Shown here: in pieces, positions 26,509 through 35,238 of the stretch | Numbering within the stretch: the first letter of the stretch is position 1 | Layout: the number at the start of each line of letters is the position of its first letter | Assembly (NCBI GenBank): GCA_016870355.1 | Contig: VGBR01000002.1 | Span: 154,982-218,981, forward strand | Reading direction: 5' to 3' | DNA: 64,000 nucleotides | Source: Actinomycetota bacterium | GTDB lineage: Bacteria; Actinomycetota; Acidimicrobiia; IMCC26256; PALSA-555 | Notes under the pieces: generated by a model | Told to the model about the DNA's origin: nothing | Database searches by the model: none | What the model saw: the letters and a program-made list of their open reading frames with translations, nothing else | Program-made: the position numbers and the translations under genes

Positions 26509-29070
26509 ATGGCGGTGCCGGAAAAGCCTTCGCTCGACGGGCTCGAAGAGAAGTGGTCGGCGCAGTGGGATGCCGACGGCACCTACACCTTCGATCGCTC
26601 CAAAGACCGCGCCCACGTGTTCTCGATCGACACGCCGCCTCCCACCGTCAGCGGTTCGCTGCACATGGGCTCGGTGTTCGGCTACGCGCAGACCGACGCC
26701 GTGGCGCGGTACCGACGCATGCGGGGCGACGAGGTCTTCTACCCGATGGGTTGGGATGACAACGGTCTGGCGACCGAGCGCCGAGTGCAGAACTACTACG
26801 GCGTGCGATGCGACCCGTCGTTGCCCTACGAACCCGGCTTCGCTCCACCGCGGGAGGGTGACGACGCCAAGTCGAAGGAGTCGGAGGTCCCGATCTCCCG
26901 GCCCAACTTCGTCGAGCTCTGCGAGCGGCTGACCCAGATCGACGAACAGGCCTTCGAAGACCTGTGGCGGCGGCTTGCGCTCTCGGTGGACTGGTCGCTC
27001 ACGTACACGACGATCGGCGAGGTTGCCCAGCGTGTCTCCCAGCGCGCCTTCCTTCGCAACGTCGCCCGGGGCGAGGCGTACCAGGCCGAGGCACCCACGT
27101 TGTGGGACGTCGACGACCGCACGGCAGTCGCCCAAGCGGAGCTGGAGGACAAAGAGCGTGACGGAGCGATGCACCGTGTGCGCTTCCACGGAGTCGACGG
27201 CGCCGACATCGAGATCGAGACGACGCGACCCGAGTTGATCCCTGCGTGCGTGGCGCTGGTCGCGCATCCCGATGACAAGCGGTTCCGTGATCGTTTCGGG
27301 AGCGAGGTATCGACCCCGCTCTTCGGAGTGCGGGTTCCCGTCGTCGCGCACGGGCTTGCCGACCCCGAGAAGGGAACCGGCATCGCGATGATCTGCACGT
27401 TCGGTGATGTCACCGACGTGGTCTGGTGGCGCGAGCTCCAGCTCCCGACTCGGAGCGTCATGGGTCGTGACGGGCGCCTCGTCGCGGACGCTCCGGACTG
27501 GGACGCGACGGATCCCAAGGCCGCCGGGCACTACCAAGAGCTTGCCGGCAAGACCGTCAACCAAGCGCGCGAGCGCGTCGTCGAGCTGCTTCGCGAGTCC
27601 GGTGATCTCGTGGGTGAGCCGACACCCATCAAGCACCCGGTGAAGTTCTACGAGCGGGGTAAGCGGCCGCTCGAGATCGTCACCACGCGCCAGTGGTACA
27701 TCCGCAACGGTGCACGCGACAAGGAACTGCGCGCCGCATTGCTCGAACGCGGCCGAGAGCTCCAGTGGCATCCGCCGCACACCCGCTCGCGCTATGAGTC
27801 GTGGGTAGAGGGACTGAACACCGATTGGCTGATCAGTCGCCAGCGGTTCTTCGGTGTGCCGTTCCCCGTCTGGTACCGCCTGCGCGACGACGGCGAGCTC
27901 GATTATGACGAACCGCTGTACGCCGCCGAGGATCAGCTCCCCGTCGACCCTTCGAGTGATGCGCCGACTGGATTCGAAGAATCGCAGCGCGGTCAGCCGG
28001 GTGGGTTCGTGGCTGACCCGGACATCCTCGACACCTGGGCGACGTCGTCGCTCACCCCACAGATCGCCGATCGGTGGGAAGACGACCCGGATCTCTTCGG
28101 GCGTCTGTTCCCGACCGACCTCCGCCCGCAGGGCGGCGAGATCATCCGCACCTGGCTGTTCGCCACGCTCCTGCGATCGCACCTCGAGCACGACCAACTT
28201 CCCTGGCGCGACACGATGATCAACGGTTGGGTGCTCGACCCCGACCGCAAGAAGATGTCGAAGTCAAAGGGCAACGTCGTCACGCCCCTCGAGTACTTCG
28301 AGCAGTTCGGCTCCGACGCCGTCCGCTACTGGGCTCTGAACGGTCGACCTGGTGTGGACACTGCTTTTGACGAAGGGCAGATGAAGGTCGGTCGCAAGCT
28401 CGCGATCAAGATCCTCAACGCGTCGAAGTTCACCCTGGGTGTCGCGGGGGAGTCGATGGTCGACGCAAAGGCGATCGGCGCCGCCGTCGACCGCGCACTG
28501 CTGGCCGGGCTCGCGGATCTTGTCGACGACGTGACCGCAGCGTTCGACCGTTACGACTATGCGCGCGCGCTCGAGCGCACCGAGATCTTCTTCTGGTCGT
28601 TCTGTGACGACTATGTCGAGCTCGTCAAGCAGCGTGCGTACAGCGACCAGGGTGCCGACTCTGCGCGGGCAACGTTGCAGATCACGCTGCATGCCCTGCT
28701 TCGCCTCTTCGCACCCCACGTTCCGTTCGTCACCGAGGAAGTGTGGTCATGGTGGCAACCGGGCTCGATCCATCGCGCGGCGTGGCCCGACGCGGCCGAG
28801 CTCCGGGCGTTCGCGCTCGACGGTGATGCATCTGTGTTCGTCGTCGCCAGTGAGGCGCTGAGTGAAGTGCGGAAGGCGAAGACCACAGCCCAGGTCTCGC
28901 TTCGCACCGACGTCACGCGCGTCGTTGTCCGAGACGTCGCCGAGCGGCTCGAGCAGGCGAGGCAGTCGCTGGACGACCTCAAGGAAGCCGCGCGCGCTCA
29001 GGAGATCGTCTTCGAGGAGGCACAAGAGTTCTCCGTCGAGGTGGAGCTCGCCGCCCCCGACGCCGCGTGA
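26509..29070 (+). CDS. valS: Valyl-tRNA synthetase, archaeal-like type
   Basis: 853 residues, class I synthetase. The nucleotide motif is TVSGSLHMGSVFGY (HMGS in place of HIGH, about residues 52-55) and KKMSKSKGN near residue 582. The N-terminal DTPPPTVSGSLH and YPMGWDDNGLATERRVQNYY match the archaeal/Rickettsia-type ValRS, not the usual bacterial type (DTPPNVTGKLHLGHAW). The editing domain is present (TTRPELIPACVALVAHPDD). The C-terminal coiled coil of bacterial ValRS is short or absent. It charges tRNA-Val. The divergent subtype suggests ancient horizontal replacement. Confidence 0.93.
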   Translation: MAVPEKPSLDGLEEKWSAQWDADGTYTFDRSKDRAHVFSIDTPPPTVSGSLHMGSVFGYAQTDAVARYRRMRGDEVFYPMGWDDNGLATERRVQNYYGVRCDPSLPYEPGFAPPREGDDAKSKESEVPISRPNFVELCERLTQIDEQAFEDLWRRLALSVDWSLTYTTIGEVAQRVSQRAFLRNVARGEAYQAEAPTLWDVDDRTAVAQAELEDKERDGAMHRVRFHGVDGADIEIETTRPELIPACVALVAHPDDKRFRDRFGSEVSTPLFGVRVPVVAHGLADPEKGTGIAMICTFGDVTDVVWWRELQLPTRSVMGRDGRLVADAPDWDATDPKAAGHYQELAGKTVNQARERVVELLRESGDLVGEPTPIKHPVKFYERGKRPLEIVTTRQWYIRNGARDKELRAALLERGRELQWHPPHTRSRYESWVEGLNTDWLISRQRFFGVPFPVWYRLRDDGELDYDEPLYAAEDQLPVDPSSDAPTGFEESQRGQPGGFVADPDILDTWATSSLTPQIADRWEDDPDLFGRLFPTDLRPQGGEIIRTWLFATLLRSHLEHDQLPWRDTMINGWVLDPDRKKMSKSKGNVVTPLEYFEQFGSDAVRYWALNGRPGVDTAFDEGQMKVGRKLAIKILNASKFTLGVAGESMVDAKAIGAAVDRALLAGLADLVDDVTAAFDRYDYARALERTEIFFWSFCDDYVELVKQRAYSDQGADSARATLQITLHALLRLFAPHVPFVTEEVWSWWQPGSIHRAAWPDAAELRAFALDGDASVFVVASEALSEVRKAKTTAQVSLRTDVTRVVVRDVAERLEQARQSLDDLKEAARAQEIVFEEAQEFSVEVELAAPDAA

Positions 29071-29080
29071 GCGATCCGCG

Positions 29081-30397
29081 ATGAACATCCGCGAGTCCAT
29101 GGCTTGGCTGGACGCGCATGTGAATCTCGAATCGCTCGGCGTGCCTGTCGACCAAGCGCGCCGCGCGACGAACCCCACCCTTGATCGGATGGTCGAGCTG
29201 ACCGCATTGCTCGGTTCTCCACAGCTCGACTACCCGGTGATCCACCTCACAGGTACGAACGGCAAGACATCGGTGGCGAGGATCGCGACCTCACTGCTCG
29301 TGACCGACGGACTGTCGGTCGGCGCGACCACGAGCCCGCATCTCGAGCGCGTGAACGAGCGCGTCACCTGGAACGGCGAGGAGATCGACGACGAGACCTT
29401 CGCCGAGCTCCTCACCGTCATCGCCGATGTAGAGCCGTACCTCGCCGCGGTCCCGAGCTACTTCGAGATCGTGACCGCCATGGCGTTTCGCTTCTTCGCG
29501 GACGTGGCCGTCGAGGCGGCCGTCGTGGAGGTTGGTCTCGGTGGGACGTGGGACGCGACCAACGTCGCAAACGGTGAGGTCGCGGTGGTGACGAACGTCA
29601 GCATCGACCATGTCGAGTATCTCGGGCGCACCCGTTACGAGATCGCGACCGAGAAGGCCGGCATCGTGAAGCCCGGCTCGACCCTGGTGCTCGGCGAGAC
29701 CGATGACGAGCTGCGCAGCGTGTTCGAGGCGCGCATGGCGATGGACTTCTTGCTTCGTGACCGCGACTTCGGACTTTCGGTCAACGAGCTGGCGCACGGT
29801 GGACGGCTCATCAGCATGTTCACCCCCCACGCGAAGTACGACCGCATCTTCCTGTCGCTGCATGGTGCACATCAGGCCGACAACGCAGCCATCGCGGTCA
29901 CCGCAGTCGAGGCGTTCCTCGGTCGCCCGTTGGGACACGACCTCGTGCTCGACGTGCTCGGGCGGGTCACTTCACCAGGCCGGCTCGAGGTCGTCGGTCA
30001 TCAGCCACTCGTGCTGCTCGACGGCGCGCACAACGTCGCGGGCGCGCGGGCGCTGGCCGCGGCTCTCGCCGAAGGCTTCCCGTCGACACCGCGGACGTTC
30101 GTGGTCGGGTTGCTGCGCGAGAAGGATCCGACCGAGATGCTCACCGCGCTCGAGGTCGGTCAAGCCGCCCGGGTGATCTGCTGTCGTCCGCCGAGCCCGC
30201 GCGCGCAGAAGCCCGAAGCGCTCGCCGGCGCGGCCATGGAGCTGGGACTGGAGCGGGACCAGGTAGAAGTCGTTGACACCGTCGAGGAGGCGCTGGCGCT
30301 GGCGCGGGAGCTGACGGAACCCGACGAGCAGATCATCGTGACCGGTTCGCTGTACGTCGTCGGCGCGGCTCGGTCCGCGGAGCATCCCAACCGCTAG
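29081..30397 (+). CDS. folC: Folylpolyglutamate synthase / dihydrofolate synthase
   Basis: 438 residues of the Mur ligase superfamily. The ATP loop is HLTGTNGKTSVARI. SPHLERVNERVTWNG is the FolC omega loop, with EVGLGGTWDATNV and SIDHVEYLGRTRYEIATEKAGIVK following. The C-terminal domain shows PLVLLDGAHNVAGARALA. It adds glutamate to folates and may also form dihydrofolate. ATG 29081 lies 11 nt after valS. It precedes ndk. Confidence 0.93.
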   Translation: MNIRESMAWLDAHVNLESLGVPVDQARRATNPTLDRMVELTALLGSPQLDYPVIHLTGTNGKTSVARIATSLLVTDGLSVGATTSPHLERVNERVTWNGEEIDDETFAELLTVIADVEPYLAAVPSYFEIVTAMAFRFFADVAVEAAVVEVGLGGTWDATNVANGEVAVVTNVSIDHVEYLGRTRYEIATEKAGIVKPGSTLVLGETDDELRSVFEARMAMDFLLRDRDFGLSVNELAHGGRLISMFTPHAKYDRIFLSLHGAHQADNAAIAVTAVEAFLGRPLGHDLVLDVLGRVTSPGRLEVVGHQPLVLLDGAHNVAGARALAAALAEGFPSTPRTFVVGLLREKDPTEMLTALEVGQAARVICCRPPSPRAQKPEALAGAAMELGLERDQVEVVDTVEEALALARELTEPDEQIIVTGSLYVVGAARSAEHPNR

Positions 30398-30409
30398 GGT
30401 CCTCGCCCG

Positions 30410-30820
30410 ATGACCGAGCGCACCCTGTTCTTGTGCAAGCCCGATGCCGTCGAGCGCGGGCTCGTGGGCGAGATCGTCAACCGGATCGAGCGCAAGGGTC
30501 TCAGCATCCTTGCGATGGATCTCCGCACGATCGACGCCGACCTCGCCGGCCGCCACTACGAAGAGCATCGCGAGAAGCCGTTCTTCGGCGAGCTGGTCTC
30601 GTTCATCACCCGAGGACCGCTCGTGGCGATGATCGTGGCCGGCGGGCCGGACACCTGGAAGGTCGTTCGCGGGCTGATGGGCGCCACGGACCCCCGAGAA
30701 GCCGCTCCTGGCACGATCCGGGGCGATCTGGCGCTCGAGACAGGGGAAAACCTCGTGCACGGCAGCGACGGCCCCGAGTCGGCGGAACGAGAGATCGGGC
30801 TGTTCTTCCCCGGCGCCTGA
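30410..30820 (+). CDS. ndk: Nucleoside diphosphate kinase
   Basis: 136 residues. It has [18 protein letters not shown] at the N-terminus, [30 protein letters not shown] and the catalytic His in [16 protein letters not shown]. It equilibrates NTP and dNTP pools through a phosphohistidine. A TAGGGT box overlapping the folC stop lies 9 nt before the ATG, so ndk could have its own near-leaderless transcript. Confidence 0.96.
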   Translation: MTERTLFLCKPDAVERGLVGEIVNRIERKGLSILAMDLRTIDADLAGRHYEEHREKPFFGELVSFITRGPLVAMIVAGGPDTWKVVRGLMGATDPREAAPGTIRGDLALETGENLVHGSDGPESAEREIGLFFPGA

Positions 30821-30828
30821 TGGGGTCC

Positions 30829-30848
30829 GCGGGATCGGCCGATCCCGC
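30829..30848. terminator. 20-nt perfect palindrome after ndk
   Basis: GCGGGATCGGCCGATCCCGC, 8 nt after the ndk stop, can fold as an 8-bp stem with a GGCC loop. A second hairpin, CGATCCAG-CGG-CTGGATCG (30884-30902), follows. Together they probably separate ndk from the mre operon. Confidence 0.5.
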
Positions 30849-30962
30849 TGAGAAAATCACCCGATGGCGTACGCCCAGGGGCCCGATCCAGCGGCTGGAT
30901 CGCCCCCACCCCAGGCCCTAGCCTTACGGCCCCGTGGTCCCTCTCAACCGGCTTCTGCATCT

Positions 30963-32003
30963 ATGAGCGCGTCCTGGTACTCGAACGTCATCGGCCGCGA
31001 CATGGCCGTCGACCTGGGCACGGCGAACACGGTCGTCTACGTGCGCGGTCAGGGCGTCGTGCTCACCGAGCCGTCGATCGTCACGGTCAACAGCCGCACC
31101 GGCGACATCCTCGCCGTGGGATCCGAGGCCAAGCGCATGCTCGGCCGCACCCCGAGCCACATCGAGTCGATCCGTCCGTTGAAGGACGGCGTGATCGCCG
31201 ACTTCGAAATCTGCGAGAAGATGCTCCGCTACTTCATCCAGCGGGTGCGCCAGCGCAACCGCTGGGCGAAGCCCCGGATGGTCATCTGCATCCCGTCGGG
31301 CATCACTGGCGTCGAGCGCCGGGCAGTGCAGGAAGCGGCCGAGTACGCGGGTGCGCGCAAGCCGGTCATGGTGATCGAAGAGCCGATGGCTGCAGCGATC
31401 GGGTCGGGACTCCCGGTCCACGAACCTGCCGGGAACATGATCGTCGACATCGGCGGTGGCACCACCGATGTCGCGGTCATCTCGATGGGCGGCATCGTGG
31501 CCGCCGAGTCAAGCCGCGTCGGTGGTGACGAGTTCGACGAAGCGATCGTGTCGTTCATGAAGCGCGAGTACTCGCTCGCACTCGGTGAGCGCACCGCCGA
31601 AGAGGTCAAGGTCAAGGTCACGAGCGCGTATCCGCTCGAGACGGAGTTCTACGTCGAGGTGTGCGGTCGCGACCTCGTCACTGGACTGCCTCGCGGCGTC
31701 ACCGTCACCACTCAGGAGCTGCGCGAAGCGATCGAAGAGCCGGTCGCGGCTGTGATCGACACGATCAAGGTGACGCTCGACAAGACGCCCCCGGAGCTCG
31801 CGGCCGACGTGATGGAGCGCGGGATCATGCTCGCGGGCGGGGGGTCGCTGTTGCTCGGTCTCGACGCGGTGGTGGAGGTAGAGACGGGCATGCCGTGCCG
31901 CCGCTCGAAGAACCCGTTGTTCACGGTCGTCCTTGGCTCGGGTCAATGCCTCGAGCAGTTCGATGTGCTCCGGCAGGTGCTGATCAGCGGACCTGACGAC
32001 TGA
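30963..32003 (+). CDS. mreB: Rod-shape determining protein MreB
   Basis: 346 residues, bacterial actin. The phosphate-1 motif is DMAVDLGTANTVVYVRG, then ICIPSGITGVERRAVQEAAEYAG, phosphate-2 MIVDIGGGTTDVAVISMGG and the adenosine motif IMLAGGGSLLLGLD. It polymerises under the membrane and guides the elongasome encoded just downstream (mreC, mreD, mrdA, rodA). ATG 30963 matches the family N-terminus; the frame is open upstream. A TAGCCT box at 30918-30923 is a weak promoter candidate. Confidence 0.95.
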   Translation: MSASWYSNVIGRDMAVDLGTANTVVYVRGQGVVLTEPSIVTVNSRTGDILAVGSEAKRMLGRTPSHIESIRPLKDGVIADFEICEKMLRYFIQRVRQRNRWAKPRMVICIPSGITGVERRAVQEAAEYAGARKPVMVIEEPMAAAIGSGLPVHEPAGNMIVDIGGGTTDVAVISMGGIVAAESSRVGGDEFDEAIVSFMKREYSLALGERTAEEVKVKVTSAYPLETEFYVEVCGRDLVTGLPRGVTVTTQELREAIEEPVAAVIDTIKVTLDKTPPELAADVMERGIMLAGGGSLLLGLDAVVEVETGMPCRRSKNPLFTVVLGSGQCLEQFDVLRQVLISGPDD

Positions 32004-32046
32004 TCGCGCAAGAGCACCCAAGGTCGAGCAGGCACACTGAGCGCTC

Positions 32047-32931
32047 ATGGTTGTCTATCGGCGAGAAGGCCAACGCCGTTCACTGCTTCTCGTCATCGTC
32101 ATCAGCTCGCTGCTGATCGTCACGATTGACTCACGCGGCAACGGACTGATCGACTCGTTCCGCAGTGGATTCAGGGATGCGATCTCTCCGGTGCGCGATG
32201 TCGTCGAGGAAGCGTTCTCCCCGGTGCGCAACCTGTTCGGCGGCGTCACTGACTACGGCGATCTCAAGGCAGAGAACCAGGAGCTCAAGCGCCGCGTCAC
32301 CAAGTTGGAGGGCAAGCTCTCCCGTGAGCGCGCAGTGGGCGGCAAGGTGGGTGAGCTCGAGACACTTCTCGATCTCCCGACTGCCGAAGACGCAACCGGC
32401 GTAGCTGCGCGCGTCGTCGGCGCCGCGGCCGGCAACTTCGAGCGAACCGTCGAGATCAACAAGGGCAGCAGTTCAGGCGTGTTCGTCGGTCGACCGGTCG
32501 TCGCGGGCAACGGGCTCGTCGGAAAGGTCACGACGGTGTCCGCGACGCTCTCGACGGTGACGCTCATCGACTCGCCATCGATCGGCATTGGCGTACGGCT
32601 CGAGAACAGCAACGTGAACGGCCTCACCGAAGCGCACACCGGAGAACGCGAGATCCTCCTCAAGTTCCTCGAGTCGCAGCTGGGTCCGTGCCAAGAGGCT
32701 TCGCCACTCGACTCGTGCATCAGCGAGAACGAGCTCGTGTTCACCACCGCCACCCGGGACGGTGCGTTCCCGCCCGACATCGCCGTCGGCCGCGTCGTGT
32801 CGGTGGACATCTCGACGACCGAGCTGGAACCGAGGATCGCGATCCGCCCAGTGGTGAACCTCGACGACCTCACGTACGTGAAGGTGCTGCGTTGGCCCGA
32901 TCCCAAGACCACCAAGACCAAGACCAGCTGA
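32047..32931 (+). CDS. mreC: Rod-shape determining protein MreC
   Basis: 294 residues. A basic N-terminus is followed by one membrane helix (LLLVIVISSLLIVTI, about residues 13-30), then a coiled coil (LKAENQELKRRVTKLEGKL) and the beta-rich MreC domain (VVGAAAGNFERTVEINKGSS, VVAGNGLVGKVTTVS). It is a bitopic elongasome scaffold linking MreB, PBP2 and RodA. It lies 43 nt after mreB and 7 nt before mreD. A short C-terminal extension is Lys/Thr-rich. Confidence 0.92.
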   Translation: MVVYRREGQRRSLLLVIVISSLLIVTIDSRGNGLIDSFRSGFRDAISPVRDVVEEAFSPVRNLFGGVTDYGDLKAENQELKRRVTKLEGKLSRERAVGGKVGELETLLDLPTAEDATGVAARVVGAAAGNFERTVEINKGSSSGVFVGRPVVAGNGLVGKVTTVSATLSTVTLIDSPSIGIGVRLENSNVNGLTEAHTGEREILLKFLESQLGPCQEASPLDSCISENELVFTTATRDGAFPPDIAVGRVVSVDISTTELEPRIAIRPVVNLDDLTYVKVLRWPDPKTTKTKTS

Positions 32932-32938
32932 GGTCAAC

Positions 32939-33448
32939 GTGGTCTTGCGCCGCGTTCGGCTGGTGCTCCTCGTCATCACGCTCGTCGTCCTCGAGAACAC
33001 AGTCTTTCGTCATCTCAGGATCTTCGATGCGATCCCCGCGCTCTGCCTCATTGCGACGGTCGCGATCGCATACGAAGAAGGACCGCAGACCGGCGCGCTG
33101 TTCGGGTTCGTCAGCGGGCTCGCGACCGACATGCTCCTTTCCGCCACACCTGCGGGCTTGTCCGGGCTGTCTTTCGCGCTTACCGGCTACCTGCTCGGCG
33201 TGCTCCAGGGCGGCGTGATCCGTGAGGTCAAAGGGATCTCGCCATTGCTCGCGCTCGTCGGAGGGCTCATCGGTGGGACGATCTTCCTCGTGGTAGGAGG
33301 CATCATCGGCGTTGATGGTTTCTTCACTCTCGCTCAGGCGCGCATCGTGATCGTCGCGGCGGTGTATGACGCCGCGATCGCGCCGCTGGTCTTCGCGTTC
33401 GCGCGATGGGCGAACCACGATCCCGACCGCGACCGCGGGTGGAGATGA
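32939..33448 (+). CDS. mreD: Rod-shape determining protein MreD
   Basis: 169 residues, GTG start. About five hydrophobic segments, with ALFGFVSGLATDMLLSATPAG, the conserved G..G...D.l pattern of MreD between helices 2 and 3. It is part of the elongasome membrane complex. The C-terminus is short, charged and probably cytoplasmic (NHDPDRDRGW). Confidence 0.88.
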   Translation: MVLRRVRLVLLVITLVVLENTVFRHLRIFDAIPALCLIATVAIAYEEGPQTGALFGFVSGLATDMLLSATPAGLSGLSFALTGYLLGVLQGGVIREVKGISPLLALVGGLIGGTIFLVVGGIIGVDGFFTLAQARIVIVAAVYDAAIAPLVFAFARWANHDPDRDRGWR

Positions 33449-33470
33449 GGGTGACCCTCATGAGGTGGCC

Positions 33471-35111
33471 ATGAGCGGGCCTCCAGGCGGAGGGTTCCCA
33501 GGAGCCGGGTCGCGTCCTCCAGGGCGACCATCGCGCCCACCGCTCGATGCGGCGAGCAGGCAGGCGCGAGAGGAAGCCCGACGGCAGATGCGGCGCACCT
33601 ACATGACCCGACGCGCGTTCGTTGGCGGCGGACTCGTCGCGCTGTTCGGTGGGCTAGCTGCTGCGGTTGGCGCGTTCGGCGGCGGCGGCAAGAAGCGTCC
33701 GCAAGTGCAATCGATCCCCGGTGCCACCACGACTCCCACCGAAGTCGGTCATGTGTTCGAGACGGTCGTGCAGGGCGGCCGCGTGATGGATCCCGAATCC
33801 GGCTACAACGTCATCGCGAACGTCGGGATCGACGCGGGCACCATCGTCGCGGTATCGGAGTCAACGTTGACCGGCGCGACGACGATCGACGCCACGGGCC
33901 TTGTCGTCTCCCCGGGCTGGATCGACATCCTCAGCTACGAACCCAACAGCTACGGCATCTGGTACAAGGTGGCCGACGGCGTCACCACGAACCTGGGCTT
34001 GCACGGCCTTCAAGCGCGCGCCGCGGACTTCTTCCTTCGGTGGGGCTCCGAGGAGGAGCGGCCGCCGACGAACTACGGGGGCGCGTTCAGCGATCCGTGG
34101 ACTCGCAGCCAGGTGCTCGGGCTGGGTGTCGACGACCCGGCATCCGCCTCACAGATCGCCGAGCTCGTTCGCCTGTGCGAAGAGGATCTGGCCGCGGGAT
34201 ACATCGCGGTCGACTTCGAGCCGGAGTACACGCCTGGGGTGTCGTTCGACGAGATCAAGGCACTCGCGGAGGTCGCCAAGGCTCACAACGTCCCATGCAC
34301 GTTCCACGGCCGCTACTCCGACGACGTCGCACCGGGAACCAACGCAGAGACCCTCGACGAGATCATCCGCGTCGGGCAGGAGACCGGAGCCCGGGTCCAC
34401 ATCGAGCACATCGTCAGCACGGGCGGCACCTTCACGATGGCGGAGTCGCTCGGAAAGGTCCAAGTCGCTCGCGATGCCGGAGTCGAAGTCACCGCGTGCA
34501 TGTATCCCTACGACTTCTGGGCGACGTACCTGCTGTCAGCTCGCTTCAATGACGGCTGGCAGGAGCGGTTCCACATCACGTACGAGGACCTCGTCGTCGT
34601 GGGGACGGGTGAGCGGCTGACCGCGTCGTCGTTCGCGAGCTATCAGGCTTCCGAGGACAACATCCTTACCGCGGCGTACGCGATCCCCGAGACCGACGTG
34701 CGGCTGTGCTTGCAATCCGACTTCGTGATGCTCGGCAGCGACGCGATCCTCGAACCGGGAAACCGCAACCACCCGAGGTCCACAGGCTGCTTCTCGCGTG
34801 CAATCGGGCGCTACACGCGCGAGCTCGAGGTGATCGACCTGATGTCGGCACTCGCGAAGGCGACGATCCTGCCGGCGCGCCTCACCGACGCCGGCGCACC
34901 CGCCATGCGGAAGAAGGGACGGGTCCAGATCGGTGCCGATGCGGATCTCACGATCTTCGACGCCGCCACACTCGCCGATCGCTCGACGGTGGAGCAGCCC
35001 GGCGTTGAATCGGAAGGCGTGCGGTACGTGTTGGTGGCGGGGCAGGTGGTGCGAGATCTCTCAGGAAACCACCAGGAGGTTCGACCCGGCGCCCCCATCC
35101 TCAAGGGGTAG
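33471..35111 (+). CDS. Tat-exported amidohydrolase/D-aminoacylase-like protein lacking the first metal motif
   Basis: 546 residues. After a 40-residue Pro/Gly/Arg-rich head comes a twin-arginine signal TRRAFVGGGLVALFGGLAAA (about 46-65), so export through Tat is likely. The rest is an amidohydrolase barrel with the composite domain (FETVVQGGRVMDPESG, LVVSPGWID). The usual HxH/HxD metal site after PGFID is replaced by ILSYEPN (about 153-159). Later candidate ligands remain: TFHGRYSDD, VHIEHIVSTGG and LQSDFVMLGSD. It may still hydrolyse an N-acyl-D-amino acid or related envelope compound with one metal, or be non-catalytic. Its place between mreD and mrdA points to an envelope role. Confidence 0.8.
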   Translation: MSGPPGGGFPGAGSRPPGRPSRPPLDAASRQAREEARRQMRRTYMTRRAFVGGGLVALFGGLAAAVGAFGGGGKKRPQVQSIPGATTTPTEVGHVFETVVQGGRVMDPESGYNVIANVGIDAGTIVAVSESTLTGATTIDATGLVVSPGWIDILSYEPNSYGIWYKVADGVTTNLGLHGLQARAADFFLRWGSEEERPPTNYGGAFSDPWTRSQVLGLGVDDPASASQIAELVRLCEEDLAAGYIAVDFEPEYTPGVSFDEIKALAEVAKAHNVPCTFHGRYSDDVAPGTNAETLDEIIRVGQETGARVHIEHIVSTGGTFTMAESLGKVQVARDAGVEVTACMYPYDFWATYLLSARFNDGWQERFHITYEDLVVVGTGERLTASSFASYQASEDNILTAAYAIPETDVRLCLQSDFVMLGSDAILEPGNRNHPRSTGCFSRAIGRYTRELEVIDLMSALAKATILPARLTDAGAPAMRKKGRVQIGADADLTIFDAATLADRSTVEQPGVESEGVRYVLVAGQVVRDLSGNHQEVRPGAPILKG

Positions 35112-35238
35112 CCTCGTCTCGTTCCTTGACCGAGAGAGCGCTCGGTGATCTATCGCGCCGCTGTGTGCCCTGCGGTGCAGGTCGTCGGTCGCCGAAGTGG
35201 AGAGGTGCGGCCCGGCGCCGAAGGCGCCAAGAGCGGGA

